From positions 137,354 to 201,353 of the forward strand of contig CALKYE010000166.1 of the NCBI GenBank assembly GCA_938003765.1: a stretch of 64,000 nucleotides of DNA, in the 5' to 3' direction. Shown here piece by piece: positions 42,842 through 50,438 of this stretch; within the stretch, counting starts at the first letter, position 1, and each line of letters opens with the position of its first letter. Position numbers and translations under genes: made by a program. This DNA is from an uncultured Planctomycetia bacterium (lineage in GTDB: Bacteria; Planctomycetota; UBA1135; GCA-002686595). The notes beneath the pieces are model-generated. The model was not told where the DNA came from, did no database searches, and was given only the letters and a program-made list of their open reading frames with translations.

Positions 42842-44403
42842 GTCGAGACGAGACGATCGAGCGTTGGATCGGAGCCGTGCTCGCGCCCGAGGTGCGCGCG
42901 CCCGGGACGATCGCGAGCGCCGAACCCGTGGTTCCGTCGCGCGAGCACCTCGCGCAGTTCCCGCCCGCGCTCGTGGTCGCGTTCGGGCGCATTCCGAGCG
43001 GCGCGCGCGCGCCGACGCGCGAGTTGAACGTGGTGCGCGAGGCGTGCGAGGCCGCGGGACACCGCGCGCCGCTCGTCGCGTGCGATCTCGAGCAGGGCGC
43101 GGGCCTGCACTTCGAAGACGCGACGCGTTTGCCGCCGGCTCTCGCGCTGGCCAGCGCGGCCCTGGCGCAGCCCGACGAGCGCTCGGCGCTCGACTGGCTC
43201 GTCGCGGCGGGAGCGCTGACCGGCGAGGAGGCGCTCGAGCGCGGAGTGGGGCTCGTGCTCGCGCCGGTCGCGGACGTCAACACGCGCCGCGCCAACCCGA
43301 TCGTCTCGATCCGCAGCTTCGGCGACGAACCGGCCGCCGCGGCGCAGCGCGCGTGCGCGTTCCTCGTCGGCCTGCACCGCGCGGGCGTGCTCGGCTGCGC
43401 CAAGCACTTCCCCGGACACGGCGACACGAGCGTCGACACGCACCTCGAGCTGGCCCGCGTCGATCGCAGCCGCGCAGCGCTGCACGAGATCGAGCTGGCG
43501 CCGTTCCGCGCGCTGGTCGAGCACGCCGTCGACGCCTGCATGGTGGGGCACCTCGACGTCCCCGCGCTCAGCGGCGAAGCGGCGCTGCCGGCCACGTTCT
43601 CGCGCGCCGCTCTGGAAGGCGTGCTGCGCGGGGAACTCGGCTTCGACGGCGCGATCTTGAGCGACGCGATGAACATGGGCGCGCTCGCGCGCTTCGACCG
43701 TCGTTACGTCCGCGCGCTCGCCGCGGGTTGCGACGTGCTGCTGTGCCCGCACGATCCGCTCGCGGCTGCGAACGAGTTGCGCGCCGCGGTGGCTGACGGC
43801 GACTTGCCCGCGGAGCGGCTCGAGGTGGCCGCGAGGCGTGCGCTCGCGCTGCGCGATCAGCAGGCGCGTTTGGCGGCGCGCGGCGCGGCGCGGTCCACTC
43901 GGCGAGAGCGTGCGGCCCTGTCCGACGCCCTCGCGTCGGCTTCACTGCGCTGGCTCGGCGCTCCTTGGACGGGCGCGCGCGGCTTCGAACTCGTCGCGCT
44001 CGCTCCGGAGCGCGTGGGGGAGGAATTCGACGCCTCGTGGCGCGCCCTCGCGCCGCAGTGGAACTCCCCGCAGGCGCCTGATGTCGCCGCGCTCGGCGTC
44101 GCGGTGCTCGAGCTGGGCGCATGGCGCGGCAGCTACGGCCTCACCGTCGACGAGGATCGCCATCTCGCGCACGCCCTCCACGGCGCGCTCGATCGCCGCG
44201 GGCGCGGAGTGCTGCTCTGGTTCGGCTCTCCACAGCTGCTGCCGGACTGGGCGCTCGGCGACTCTCGGCTTTCGGTGCTGGTCGCGTTCGCCCCGACGCC
44301 GCCGCAGGTGCGCGCGGCCTCGGCCGCCCTGCGAGGGGAGCGAGCTGTTCCGACGCAGGTTGCAGGCGCCCTCGGCGGTAGTCTGCCGACGCGCATCGGG
44401 TAG
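42838..44403 (+). CDS. nagZ: Glycoside hydrolase family 3, NagZ-like beta-N-acetylhexosaminidase
   Basis: A 521-residue protein. Residues about 35-340 are a GH3 TIM barrel with the NagZ loop K-H-F-P-G-H-G-D-T (189-197) followed by D-T-H, and the nucleophile Asp276 in L-S-D-A-M-N-M-G-A. The substrate-site stretch reads C-D-L-E-Q-G-A-G, where NagZ normally has D-x-E-G-G. E. coli NagZ is about 340 residues; the extra C-terminal 170 residues look like the alpha/beta-sandwich domain of larger GH3 enzymes, as in Bacillus NagZ. It starts with a TTG that overlaps the anmK stop. No signal peptide is seen, so it should work in the cytoplasm on imported muropeptides. Confidence 0.9.
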   Translation: MSRDETIERWIGAVLAPEVRAPGTIASAEPVVPSREHLAQFPPALVVAFGRIPSGARAPTRELNVVREACEAAGHRAPLVACDLEQGAGLHFEDATRLPPALALASAALAQPDERSALDWLVAAGALTGEEALERGVGLVLAPVADVNTRRANPIVSIRSFGDEPAAAAQRACAFLVGLHRAGVLGCAKHFPGHGDTSVDTHLELARVDRSRAALHEIELAPFRALVEHAVDACMVGHLDVPALSGEAALPATFSRAALEGVLRGELGFDGAILSDAMNMGALARFDRRYVRALAAGCDVLLCPHDPLAAANELRAAVADGDLPAERLEVAARRALALRDQQARLAARGAARSTRRERAALSDALASASLRWLGAPWTGARGFELVALAPERVGEEFDASWRALAPQWNSPQAPDVAALGVAVLELGAWRGSYGLTVDEDRHLAHALHGALDRRGRGVLLWFGSPQLLPDWALGDSRLSVLVAFAPTPPQVRAASAALRGERAVPTQVAGALGGSLPTRIG

Positions 44404-44839
44404 TCGGCGAGCGTCGCACCCGCGCGAACTGGCTCGTGCAGCGAGCGGCTCGTCAGCTTGACCGCTCTCAGCCCACCGCTATCATCACCGACCTTTCACC
44501 GGGAAGGCGACGCTCACCCCACGCCTGTCTCTCCCACGAAACCACTGCCTGATCCTGGCCAGCCACCCTCCGCTGCCGAGTCCCAGCCGCCCCCTTGGGT
44601 CCGCGTTTGCGCCCGTCCCACCCGCCGCGAGCGGCAGCGAAGCGCACCCGCCGCCTGCGCGTGACCCGCGCCGGCTCCGGACCCTGCGGCGAGGACCACC
44701 GGTCGCGATGGACTCCCGGGTCGCCGGCGTCTGACGCACCCTCCGCGCGCGGAGGACTGCCGCAAGGACGCTCGCGAGCCACGGCCTCTGTCAGTCAGCG
44801 AATAGCCCCCGCACTGTTCCGCCACAGGAAACCCACGAC
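44404..44839 (+). other. Long leader region before the HEAT/receiver gene
   Basis: 436 bp without a credible gene. A good promoter lies at 44458-44485, which would leave a leader of about 350 nt. The leader is GC- and CA/CC-rich and has many short inverted repeats, but I recognise no known riboswitch consensus, including no B12 box. Confidence 0.45.
44458..44485 (+). promoter_or_regulatory. Promoter for the HEAT/receiver gene
   Basis: TTGACC (44458-44463), a 16-base spacer and TATCAT (44480-44485). Both hexamers are close to consensus. The predicted start is near 44492. Confidence 0.55.
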
Positions 44840-46924
44840 ATGACCGGATCGACCCGGAAGCTTGGTCTGCTGCTCGCCGCCGCTCTTCTGACTGGCCCCA
44901 TGGCCCTGGCTCAGGACGTGGAGAGCACGTTCAAGCAAGGCCTGGAGCTGCTCGAGCGCGGACGCAAGGAAGAGGCCCTGCGCGCCTTCCAGAAGGTCCT
45001 CTCGATGGACCCCACCAACGAGCAGGCCTACGAGCTGTGGCGCTCGACCGACCACAAGCTGTGGCTCGAGATCCTCACCTCGCAGGGGGACATGGAACTC
45101 GTCGGCCGGCGCCTGATGGGCCTGGTCGAGATGGCGCGTCGCGAGCGCCGCAATGACGAAGCCGCGATCCGCAAGCTGATCGGTGACCTCGGCGTCGACG
45201 ACGTCGTGTCGCGTACGGCCGCGATCCGTCAACTGGCGGCGGACCACGGCGAGTTCGCGGTTCCGCACCTGCTGGGCTGGCTGAGCGACTCGAGCAACGA
45301 CGGCCGCCGCATCACCGCGGTGCAGGCGTTGACCCAGATGAACGTCGACGTCGTGCTGCCGCTGATCGAAGTGCTCGACAGCTCCGACGCGTACCTGCGC
45401 CAGAACGTGCTCATGGTGCTGCAGCGCATCGGCGACCCGCGCTCGGCCGGGGCCCTGGCGCGCGTCGCCAAGTCGGACGAAGACGGCGTTTGCCGCAACC
45501 TCGCCCAAGAGGCGCTCAACGCCATGGGCGCGGGGGCCGACGCGGCCGTCGCGTGGACCAAGCTCGGTGACGACTACCACATGCGCCGCGCCACGGTCCT
45601 CTCGGACTACCACTGGAGCGACGTGGTTTGGAACTTCGCCGACGGCCGGCTCACGCCGACCGAGACGCCGCGCGGGCTGTACGCCGACGCGATGGCCAAG
45701 AAGTGCTACCACCGCGCGCTCGCTGCCAACCCCGGTCACGTCCCGGCGCACGCCGGCCTCGCCCGCGCTCACGCGGGTGAAGTCGCTGCGATCGATCTGA
45801 TGCGCCGCAACGGCGCGGACGTCACCGCCTGGGAAGCCGCTGGCGCCAACGCCGCGATCGCGATCGGACTGGGTGGCGCGGTGGCCGCGGACGCCGCCCT
45901 CGCCGCTTGCGTCGCCGAGAACGACAGCGCCGCTGGTGTGGTGCTCGTCCGCGCGCTGGCCGAGATGGCGAACGCGCCGACGGCCGCCATGGCGCGCGCG
46001 ATGGGCAGCTCGGACGGCGCGATGCAGAACGAAGCCGTCGTTGCGCTGGGCAACATGACCGTGTGGGGCAAGTCGCGCGCGAACGCCGAGTTGATCCGCG
46101 CCCTGGGTGCGGTCGCCGCGCGCAACGTGCTGCGCACCGCGTTCGTGATCGACGCCGACGCCGCTCGCGCGAAGGCCACCGCCGACGCGCTGCGCGCGGC
46201 CGGCATGCTGGTCAACGGCTCGGAGAGCGGCGTGCAAGGCCTGGCGATCCTGCGCCGCATGGCCGGGGTCGATCTGGTGGTCGTCGCCGATCGCCTGAAC
46301 GACGTCACCACGCATCAGGTGCTCGACGAACTCGACACGGAAGCGCACCTCGCCGCCGCGCCGGTGTTCGTCGCCGCCAGCAACCCCGACGAGGTCGCGG
46401 ACAGCTTCGGTGACAAGGTCGCCGGCGCGTTCAACGCCGCTGACCTGAGCGCGGTCATGGCCGCCCTCGAGAACAACCTGGGCGCCGAGCGCGAGCGCGC
46501 CGACGCTCTCGCGCAGTCCGCCGCGGGCATCCTGGCGCAACTCGCCGGAACCGGCACGGACGTGTCCGCGGTCGCCGGAGAGCTGGCCAGCGCGCTGAAC
46601 CGCGGTGACGGCGTCTCGGTGCCGGCCGCGCACGCGCTGGTCGCCGCCGGAAACGCCGGGCACGTCGCCGCGCTCTCGGCGGTCGTCGGCGATGCCGGCC
46701 GCTCGGACGGGGTGCGCGAAGCTGCGGCCCATGCGCTGACCGCGATCTTCGGCCGCGGCGTCGCCGCCGGTGACGCCGCTGCGATCCTGAACGCCGTCGT
46801 GCGTTCGGACTCGTCGGTGTCGGTCCGCAAGGCCGCTGCTCAAGCGCTCGGCGCGAGCACGATGTCCGCCGCGGAACGCGTGGGGCAACTCTCGGGCGGC
46901 GGCGCGGCCGCTGCGCAGAACTGA
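44840..46924 (+). CDS. Exported TPR/HEAT-repeat protein with degenerate receiver-like domain
   Basis: A 694-residue protein with a signal peptide (MTGSTRKLGLLLAAALLTGPMALAQ). Residues about 26-60 are a TPR, then HEAT-like helical pairs run at about 105-235 and 330-425. Residues about 430-545 have the secondary-structure rhythm of a response-regulator receiver: T-A-F-V-I-D438-A-D440 then a helix, V-D-L-V-V-V-A-D484, P-V-F-V-A-A-S, and A-F-N-A-A-D-L at the end. The conserved Lys is missing and the acidic pocket is incomplete. More HEAT repeats follow to the C-terminus. A receiver fold outside the cytoplasm is unusual, so it is probably a scaffold. AGGAA precedes the ATG. It ends before a hairpin and tRNA-Thr. 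Confidence 0.7.
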   Translation: MTGSTRKLGLLLAAALLTGPMALAQDVESTFKQGLELLERGRKEEALRAFQKVLSMDPTNEQAYELWRSTDHKLWLEILTSQGDMELVGRRLMGLVEMARRERRNDEAAIRKLIGDLGVDDVVSRTAAIRQLAADHGEFAVPHLLGWLSDSSNDGRRITAVQALTQMNVDVVLPLIEVLDSSDAYLRQNVLMVLQRIGDPRSAGALARVAKSDEDGVCRNLAQEALNAMGAGADAAVAWTKLGDDYHMRRATVLSDYHWSDVVWNFADGRLTPTETPRGLYADAMAKKCYHRALAANPGHVPAHAGLARAHAGEVAAIDLMRRNGADVTAWEAAGANAAIAIGLGGAVAADAALAACVAENDSAAGVVLVRALAEMANAPTAAMARAMGSSDGAMQNEAVVALGNMTVWGKSRANAELIRALGAVAARNVLRTAFVIDADAARAKATADALRAAGMLVNGSESGVQGLAILRRMAGVDLVVVADRLNDVTTHQVLDELDTEAHLAAAPVFVAASNPDEVADSFGDKVAGAFNAADLSAVMAALENNLGAERERADALAQSAAGILAQLAGTGTDVSAVAGELASALNRGDGVSVPAAHALVAAGNAGHVAALSAVVGDAGRSDGVREAAAHALTAIFGRGVAAGDAAAILNAVVRSDSSVSVRKAAAQALGASTMSAAERVGQLSGGGAAAAQN

Positions 46925-46930
46925 TCCGAA

Positions 46931-46975
46931 TCGGCCGCGTCTTCCGTCGCTCGCGAGAGCGCCGCGCGCGGCCGA
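46931..46975 (+). terminator. Hairpin between the HEAT gene and tRNA-Thr
   Basis: TCGGCCGCG (46931-46939) pairs with CGCGGCCGA (46967-46975), and a smaller inner hairpin (GCTCGCGAGAGC) lies in the loop. It is 6 bases after the stop codon and just before the tRNA. Confidence 0.5.
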
Positions 46976-46988
46976 AATCAACGAACAG

Positions 46989-47063
46989 GCCAGTGTAGCT
47001 CAGCGGTAGAGCACCGCTTTCGTAAAGCGGGGGTCACGGGTTCGAATCCCGTCTCTGGCTCCA
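46989..47063 (+). tRNA. tRNA-Thr (anticodon CGT)
   Basis: The acceptor stem GCCAGTG / CTCTGGC has one T-T mismatch. The D arm contains AGCTCAGCGGTAGAGC, the anticodon stem CCGCT/AGCGG holds the loop TTCGTAA with anticodon CGT (reads ACG), and the T arm has GGTTCGAATCC. CCA is encoded. The discriminator is T, which is unusual for tRNA-Thr. Confidence 0.93.
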
Positions 47064-47073
47064 TCCTCCAGAA

Positions 47074-47118
47074 CACCGGGCGCGATCACCTTCGGGTGGC
47101 CGCGCCCGGTGCGGTTTT
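47074..47118 (+). terminator. Rho-independent terminator after tRNA-Thr
   Basis: An outer 11-bp stem, CACCGGGCGCG (47074-47084) with CGCGCCCGGTG (47101-47111), and an inner stem CACC/GGTG capped by a TTCG tetraloop. It is followed by TTTT at 47115-47118. The clearest intrinsic terminator in the window. Confidence 0.9.
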
Positions 47119-47159
47119 CCTCGGTCGCGCACGCCTGCACAGCCGCGCGCGTCGAGCGA

Positions 47160-48188
47160 TCAAGTCTCGACGCCGAGGATGAGGCAGTGCAGTCCGCTGC
47201 CGATGCCGCACAGCGCCACGCGCTGACCGGCCGTGATGAAGCCCGCCTCGCGAGCGCGGCAGAACGAGAGCGGCAGCGAGACGGTTCCGATGTTGCCGAG
47301 CAACTCGACCGTCGGGAAATCGAGCGCGAGGTCCAAGCCCATCTCGCCGAGCACGAGCTTGCGGTGAGCGACGCCGACTTGATGGGTGATGACGCGCTCG
47401 ACCGAAGCGCGCGACCAACCGGAGTCGGCGAGGAAGTCCTCGAAGGTCGCGCGCGCGAGCCGTGCGCCCGCGTGCATCAGCGCCTCCGAGTCGGTCTCCA
47501 TCAGCATCCCGGCGCCGGCGTGGTCGCCGTGGCACAACACGTGGTGCTCCGTCGCAGCGCGCGCGATGCCGTGCACCAGAAGAGGCGCGTTGGGCGCGAG
47601 GTCCTTGCGCGCCAGCACCGCCGCTGCGCCGCCGCTTCCGATCGTGAGCGAAGCGAACGCGCTCTTGAGCTTGCGCTTGTCGGCTTCGGGATCGTCGAGC
47701 AGCGCCCGCAGCGTCTGCTCCACGAGCGGGCGGCCGCACTCGCCGGAGACGACCAGCCCTGCCTCGAGCGCGCCGCTCTCGATCTGCTGCGCCACCACGA
47801 GCATCGCGTTGGCGAAGCCCAGGCACGCGTTCGAGAGGTCGAAGGCCGCGCAGCGCGAGTCGAGTCCCAGCGCGTGGTGCGTCACGGACGCCGTCGCGGG
47901 CTCGAGGAAGTCGCGGCACACCGACGAGTGGATCAGCAGGCCGACGCGTTCAGCCAGGCCCGAACGCTCGAGCGCGGCGCGACCGACCTGCGTTGCGATC
48001 GAACTGGGGCGCGTCCCGGGCGGGAAGAAGCGTCGCTCGGCGATGCCGGTCATCAGCTCGAGGCGCCCTTCGCGCAGCCGCAGGCGCTCGTAGAGGGGCG
48101 CCAGGCGGCGCTCGAGCTCCTCGGAGCGGATGCGCTCGTCGGGGAGCAGGTGCTCCACCGCGGCCAGGGCGACGCGTTCGAAGCGCAT
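47160..48188 (-). CDS. 3-oxoacyl-ACP synthase III family protein, OleA-like
   Basis: A 342-residue thiolase-fold condensing enzyme with the Cys-His-Asn triad: Cys122 in D-L-S-N-A-C-L-G-F, His269 in T-H-Q-V-G-V-A-H-R and Asn299 in L-G-N-I-G-T-V-S-L-P. The motif R-D-F-L-E-P-A-T-A, with Glu96, and N-A-C-L-G-F are nearer to OleA, which joins two fatty acyl-CoAs head to head, than to FabH. The sequence F-A-S-L-T-I-G-S-G-G-A-A also matches. No oleB, oleC or oleD gene is nearby, so whether it makes olefins or another beta-keto product is unknown. It converges on tRNA-Thr. Confidence 0.85.
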   Translation of the reverse strand: MRFERVALAAVEHLLPDERIRSEELERRLAPLYERLRLREGRLELMTGIAERRFFPPGTRPSSIATQVGRAALERSGLAERVGLLIHSSVCRDFLEPATASVTHHALGLDSRCAAFDLSNACLGFANAMLVVAQQIESGALEAGLVVSGECGRPLVEQTLRALLDDPEADKRKLKSAFASLTIGSGGAAAVLARKDLAPNAPLLVHGIARAATEHHVLCHGDHAGAGMLMETDSEALMHAGARLARATFEDFLADSGWSRASVERVITHQVGVAHRKLVLGEMGLDLALDFPTVELLGNIGTVSLPLSFCRAREAGFITAGQRVALCGIGSGLHCLILGVET

Positions 48189-48197
48189 GGGGCGAGG

Positions 48198-48203
48198 AGG
48201 GTA
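48198..48203 (-). promoter_or_regulatory. Candidate -10 element for the OleA-like gene
   Basis: On the reverse strand this reads TACCCT in ACTACCCTCC, about 9 bases from the start codon. Near-leaderless if used. Confidence 0.35.
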
Positions 48204-48237
48204 GTCCGCCGCCGACGCGGCGCAAGGAGGCGAGCGG

Positions 48238-48243
48238 TATGCT
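48238..48243 (+). promoter_or_regulatory. Candidate -10 element (TATGCT) for the TPR lipoprotein gene
   Basis: TATGCT in GGTATGCTCA. It faces away from the OleA-like gene, and the leader to the ATG at 48410 would be about 160 nt. An in-frame ATG lies inside the element, but the lipoprotein signal begins at 48410. Confidence 0.3.
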
Positions 48244-48409
48244 CATTCGCCCCAGTGAGCGCGGCCACTCGGAAGCTGAACCCACGCCGACGGTGTGGGC
48301 GGGGCTCCGGCTCGCCGCGCGCGCTCTGCGGGCCCGCTCGAGCCGCCTCCCGCACGTTCAAGGCCGGCGCCGCGTGCGCCCCCGACCCACTCCAGCCCCC
48401 TCAGTCGTG

Positions 48410-49117
48410 ATGCGTCTTCTCGTTCCTCTGCTGGGCGCGGCTGCGGCCGTGCTCGTCGGCGCCTGTGGCGATGACTCCAAGCCCGCAACCAGTGGCGCGC
48501 CCGGCGCCGCGCGCATCGAGTCCAACGACGCGCGCATGGTCGGCCTGCACGAGCAGGCGCTGGCGTTGCGCGCGCGCGAGGACTACGCGGGAGCGATCGT
48601 GATCCTCGACGAACTGATCAAGCTCGAGCCCAACGACCTTCCGCTCCGCTTCAATCGCGCCACGGTGCTCGCCGAACTCGGGCGCTCGGCGGAGGCGATG
48701 GCGATCTTCGACGAGCTGCTGAAGCAGACTCCCAACGATCCGCAGCTGTTCCAGAACCGCGCGAGCGTGCTCCTCGACCTGGGGCGCGCCGAGGAAGCGC
48801 TGATCGAACTCGACCGCGCCATGGCGGGCCTGACCGACGCGCCGGCGCTGCGCGTGCTGCGCGCCGACATCCTCACCAAGCTGGGCCGCGCACAGGAGTC
48901 GCTCGCGGAGCTCGACCGCGCGGACCAGCAGCTCGCCACGGCGCCCGAGGCGGTGCGGCGCTCGCGACTGGGCGCGCAAGCGCTGCTGTTCCGCGTCGAA
49001 GCCCTCGAGGCCCTGGGGCGCGCGGCCGACGGCGCCGCCGTGCTCGAGCGCTTCCGCAACGAATTCCAGTCGCAGCCGTTCTTCGAGAAGTTGATGCGCG
49101 AACGCGGGCGAGCGTGA
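48410..49117 (+). CDS. TPR lipoprotein
   Basis: A 235-residue protein. The lipobox L-V-G-A-C19 after MRLLVPLLGAAAAV marks a lipid anchor, so it is predicted to be exported. At least four tetratricopeptide repeats follow (residues about 42-215), with units such as Y-A-G-A-I-V-I-L-D-E-L-I-K-L-E-P-N and S-A-E-A-M-A-I-F-D-E-L-L-K-Q-T-P-N. TPRs mediate protein-protein contacts, but no partner is evident. A GTG immediately before the ATG is an equally possible start. It is followed by dinB after 25 bp. Confidence 0.8.
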   Translation: MRLLVPLLGAAAAVLVGACGDDSKPATSGAPGAARIESNDARMVGLHEQALALRAREDYAGAIVILDELIKLEPNDLPLRFNRATVLAELGRSAEAMAIFDELLKQTPNDPQLFQNRASVLLDLGRAEEALIELDRAMAGLTDAPALRVLRADILTKLGRAQESLAELDRADQQLATAPEAVRRSRLGAQALLFRVEALEALGRAADGAAVLERFRNEFQSQPFFEKLMRERGRA

Positions 49118-49142
49118 GCGCCAGCGCACCGCGCCCCACTCC

Positions 49143-50387
49143 ATGAGCACGCCGCGCCTCTCGATCCTGCACGTCGACATGGACGCGTTCTACGCGTCGA
49201 TCGAGGTGCGCGACGATCCATCTCTGGCGGGCAAGCCCGTCGCGGTCGGCGGGCCGGCGGATGGTCGCGGCGTGATCAGCGCGGCCAGTTACCCCGCGCG
49301 CGAGTTCGGCGTCCGCTCGGCGATGCCGACGGCGCAGGCGCGCGCGCTGTGCCCGGGCCTGATCGTGCTGCCCGCGAACCTCGAGAAGTACACCGCGGTC
49401 TCGCGCGAGATCATGGAGGTGTTCCGCTCGTTCACTCCGCTCGTGGAGCCGCTCTCGCTCGACGAGGCGTTCCTCGACGTCGCGGGGTGCGAGCTCCTGT
49501 TCGGCGACGCGGTCGAGATCGGACGCGCGATCAAGCGCGAGATCCTGCGTCGAACCGGGCTCGTCGCGTCGGTGGGGGTGGCCAGCTCCAAGTTCCTCGC
49601 GAAGCTCGCGAGCGACATGGACAAGCCCGACGGCTTCCGCGTCATCCGCCCCGAGGAAGCGCTCGACGTGCTGCGGCCGCTGTCGGTGTCGAAGATCTTC
49701 GGCGTCGGCGAACGCACGGCGAAGCGACTCGAAGCGCTCGGCGTGCGCACGATCGGCGAACTCGCGGCTCAGCCGCGTGAAGCGGTGATGGCGCGCTTCG
49801 GCGCCACCGGCGCGTGGATCCACGACCTCGCGCACGGCATCGACTCGCGCCGCGTCACGCCGCGCCGCGAGGAGAAGAGCTACAGCCTCGAGCGCACGTT
49901 CGCGAAGGACGTCGCGCAACGCGACGAGCTGCGCCTGCGGCTGTTCGAGTTCTGCGAGGAGCTCGGCTGGCGCCTGCGCGAGCGCGGACTGCGCGCCCGC
50001 ACCGTGACGCTCAAAGCGCGCTTCGGCGACTTCAAGACCGTCACGCGGACCAAGTCGATGCCGCTCGCCACGAATGTGGGCGTGCGCTTGTACGGCGTGG
50101 CGCGCGAACTCCTCGAGCGCGTGCCGGCGCAGCCGCTGCGTCTGTTGGGAGTGGGGGTCTCGGGCCTCGAGGACGTCCGCACTCCGCGGCAGGGCGCGCT
50201 GTTCGGCGAATCCCACGACTCGCCGCGCGCGAGCGACGACGACTCCGCGCGCCGCGATCGCCTCGAGCGCATCGCCGAGGGCCTGGATCGCCTGCGCAGC
50301 AAGTACGGCGCGGGCACGGTCACGCCGGCGAGCTTGCTCGGCCGGGAGCAGGCCGTCGGTCGCGACGGCACACGCGCTCCGCACTGA
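49143..50387 (+). CDS. dinB: DNA polymerase IV (translesion Y-family)
   Basis: A 414-residue error-prone polymerase. The catalytic residues are visible in the N-terminal H-V-D-M-D-A-F-Y-A-S and in P-L-S-L-D-E-A-F-L-D-V. The helix-hairpin-helix thumb region contains I-F-G-V-G-E-R-T-A-K-R-L, and the C-terminal little-finger domain has the Y-family layout. It acts in bypass of DNA lesions. The last 50 residues are an Arg/Asp-rich tail without a clear beta-clamp motif, although L-L-G-V-G-V-S-G-L lies just before it. No imuB or lexA box is obvious upstream. It is probably cotranscribed with the TPR lipoprotein. Confidence 0.95.
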   Translation: MSTPRLSILHVDMDAFYASIEVRDDPSLAGKPVAVGGPADGRGVISAASYPAREFGVRSAMPTAQARALCPGLIVLPANLEKYTAVSREIMEVFRSFTPLVEPLSLDEAFLDVAGCELLFGDAVEIGRAIKREILRRTGLVASVGVASSKFLAKLASDMDKPDGFRVIRPEEALDVLRPLSVSKIFGVGERTAKRLEALGVRTIGELAAQPREAVMARFGATGAWIHDLAHGIDSRRVTPRREEKSYSLERTFAKDVAQRDELRLRLFEFCEELGWRLRERGLRARTVTLKARFGDFKTVTRTKSMPLATNVGVRLYGVARELLERVPAQPLRLLGVGVSGLEDVRTPRQGALFGESHDSPRASDDDSARRDRLERIAEGLDRLRSKYGAGTVTPASLLGREQAVGRDGTRAPH

Positions 50388-50438
50388 GCCGTCGACACAC
50401 GACGAGTCGCGCCCGATCGGGAGCGCCTCGCGCCGTGC

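Noticed and set aside
44404..44839. Cobalamin or other known riboswitch in the long leader
   Set aside because: No B12 box or other consensus that I can recognise. Left as an unexplained leader.
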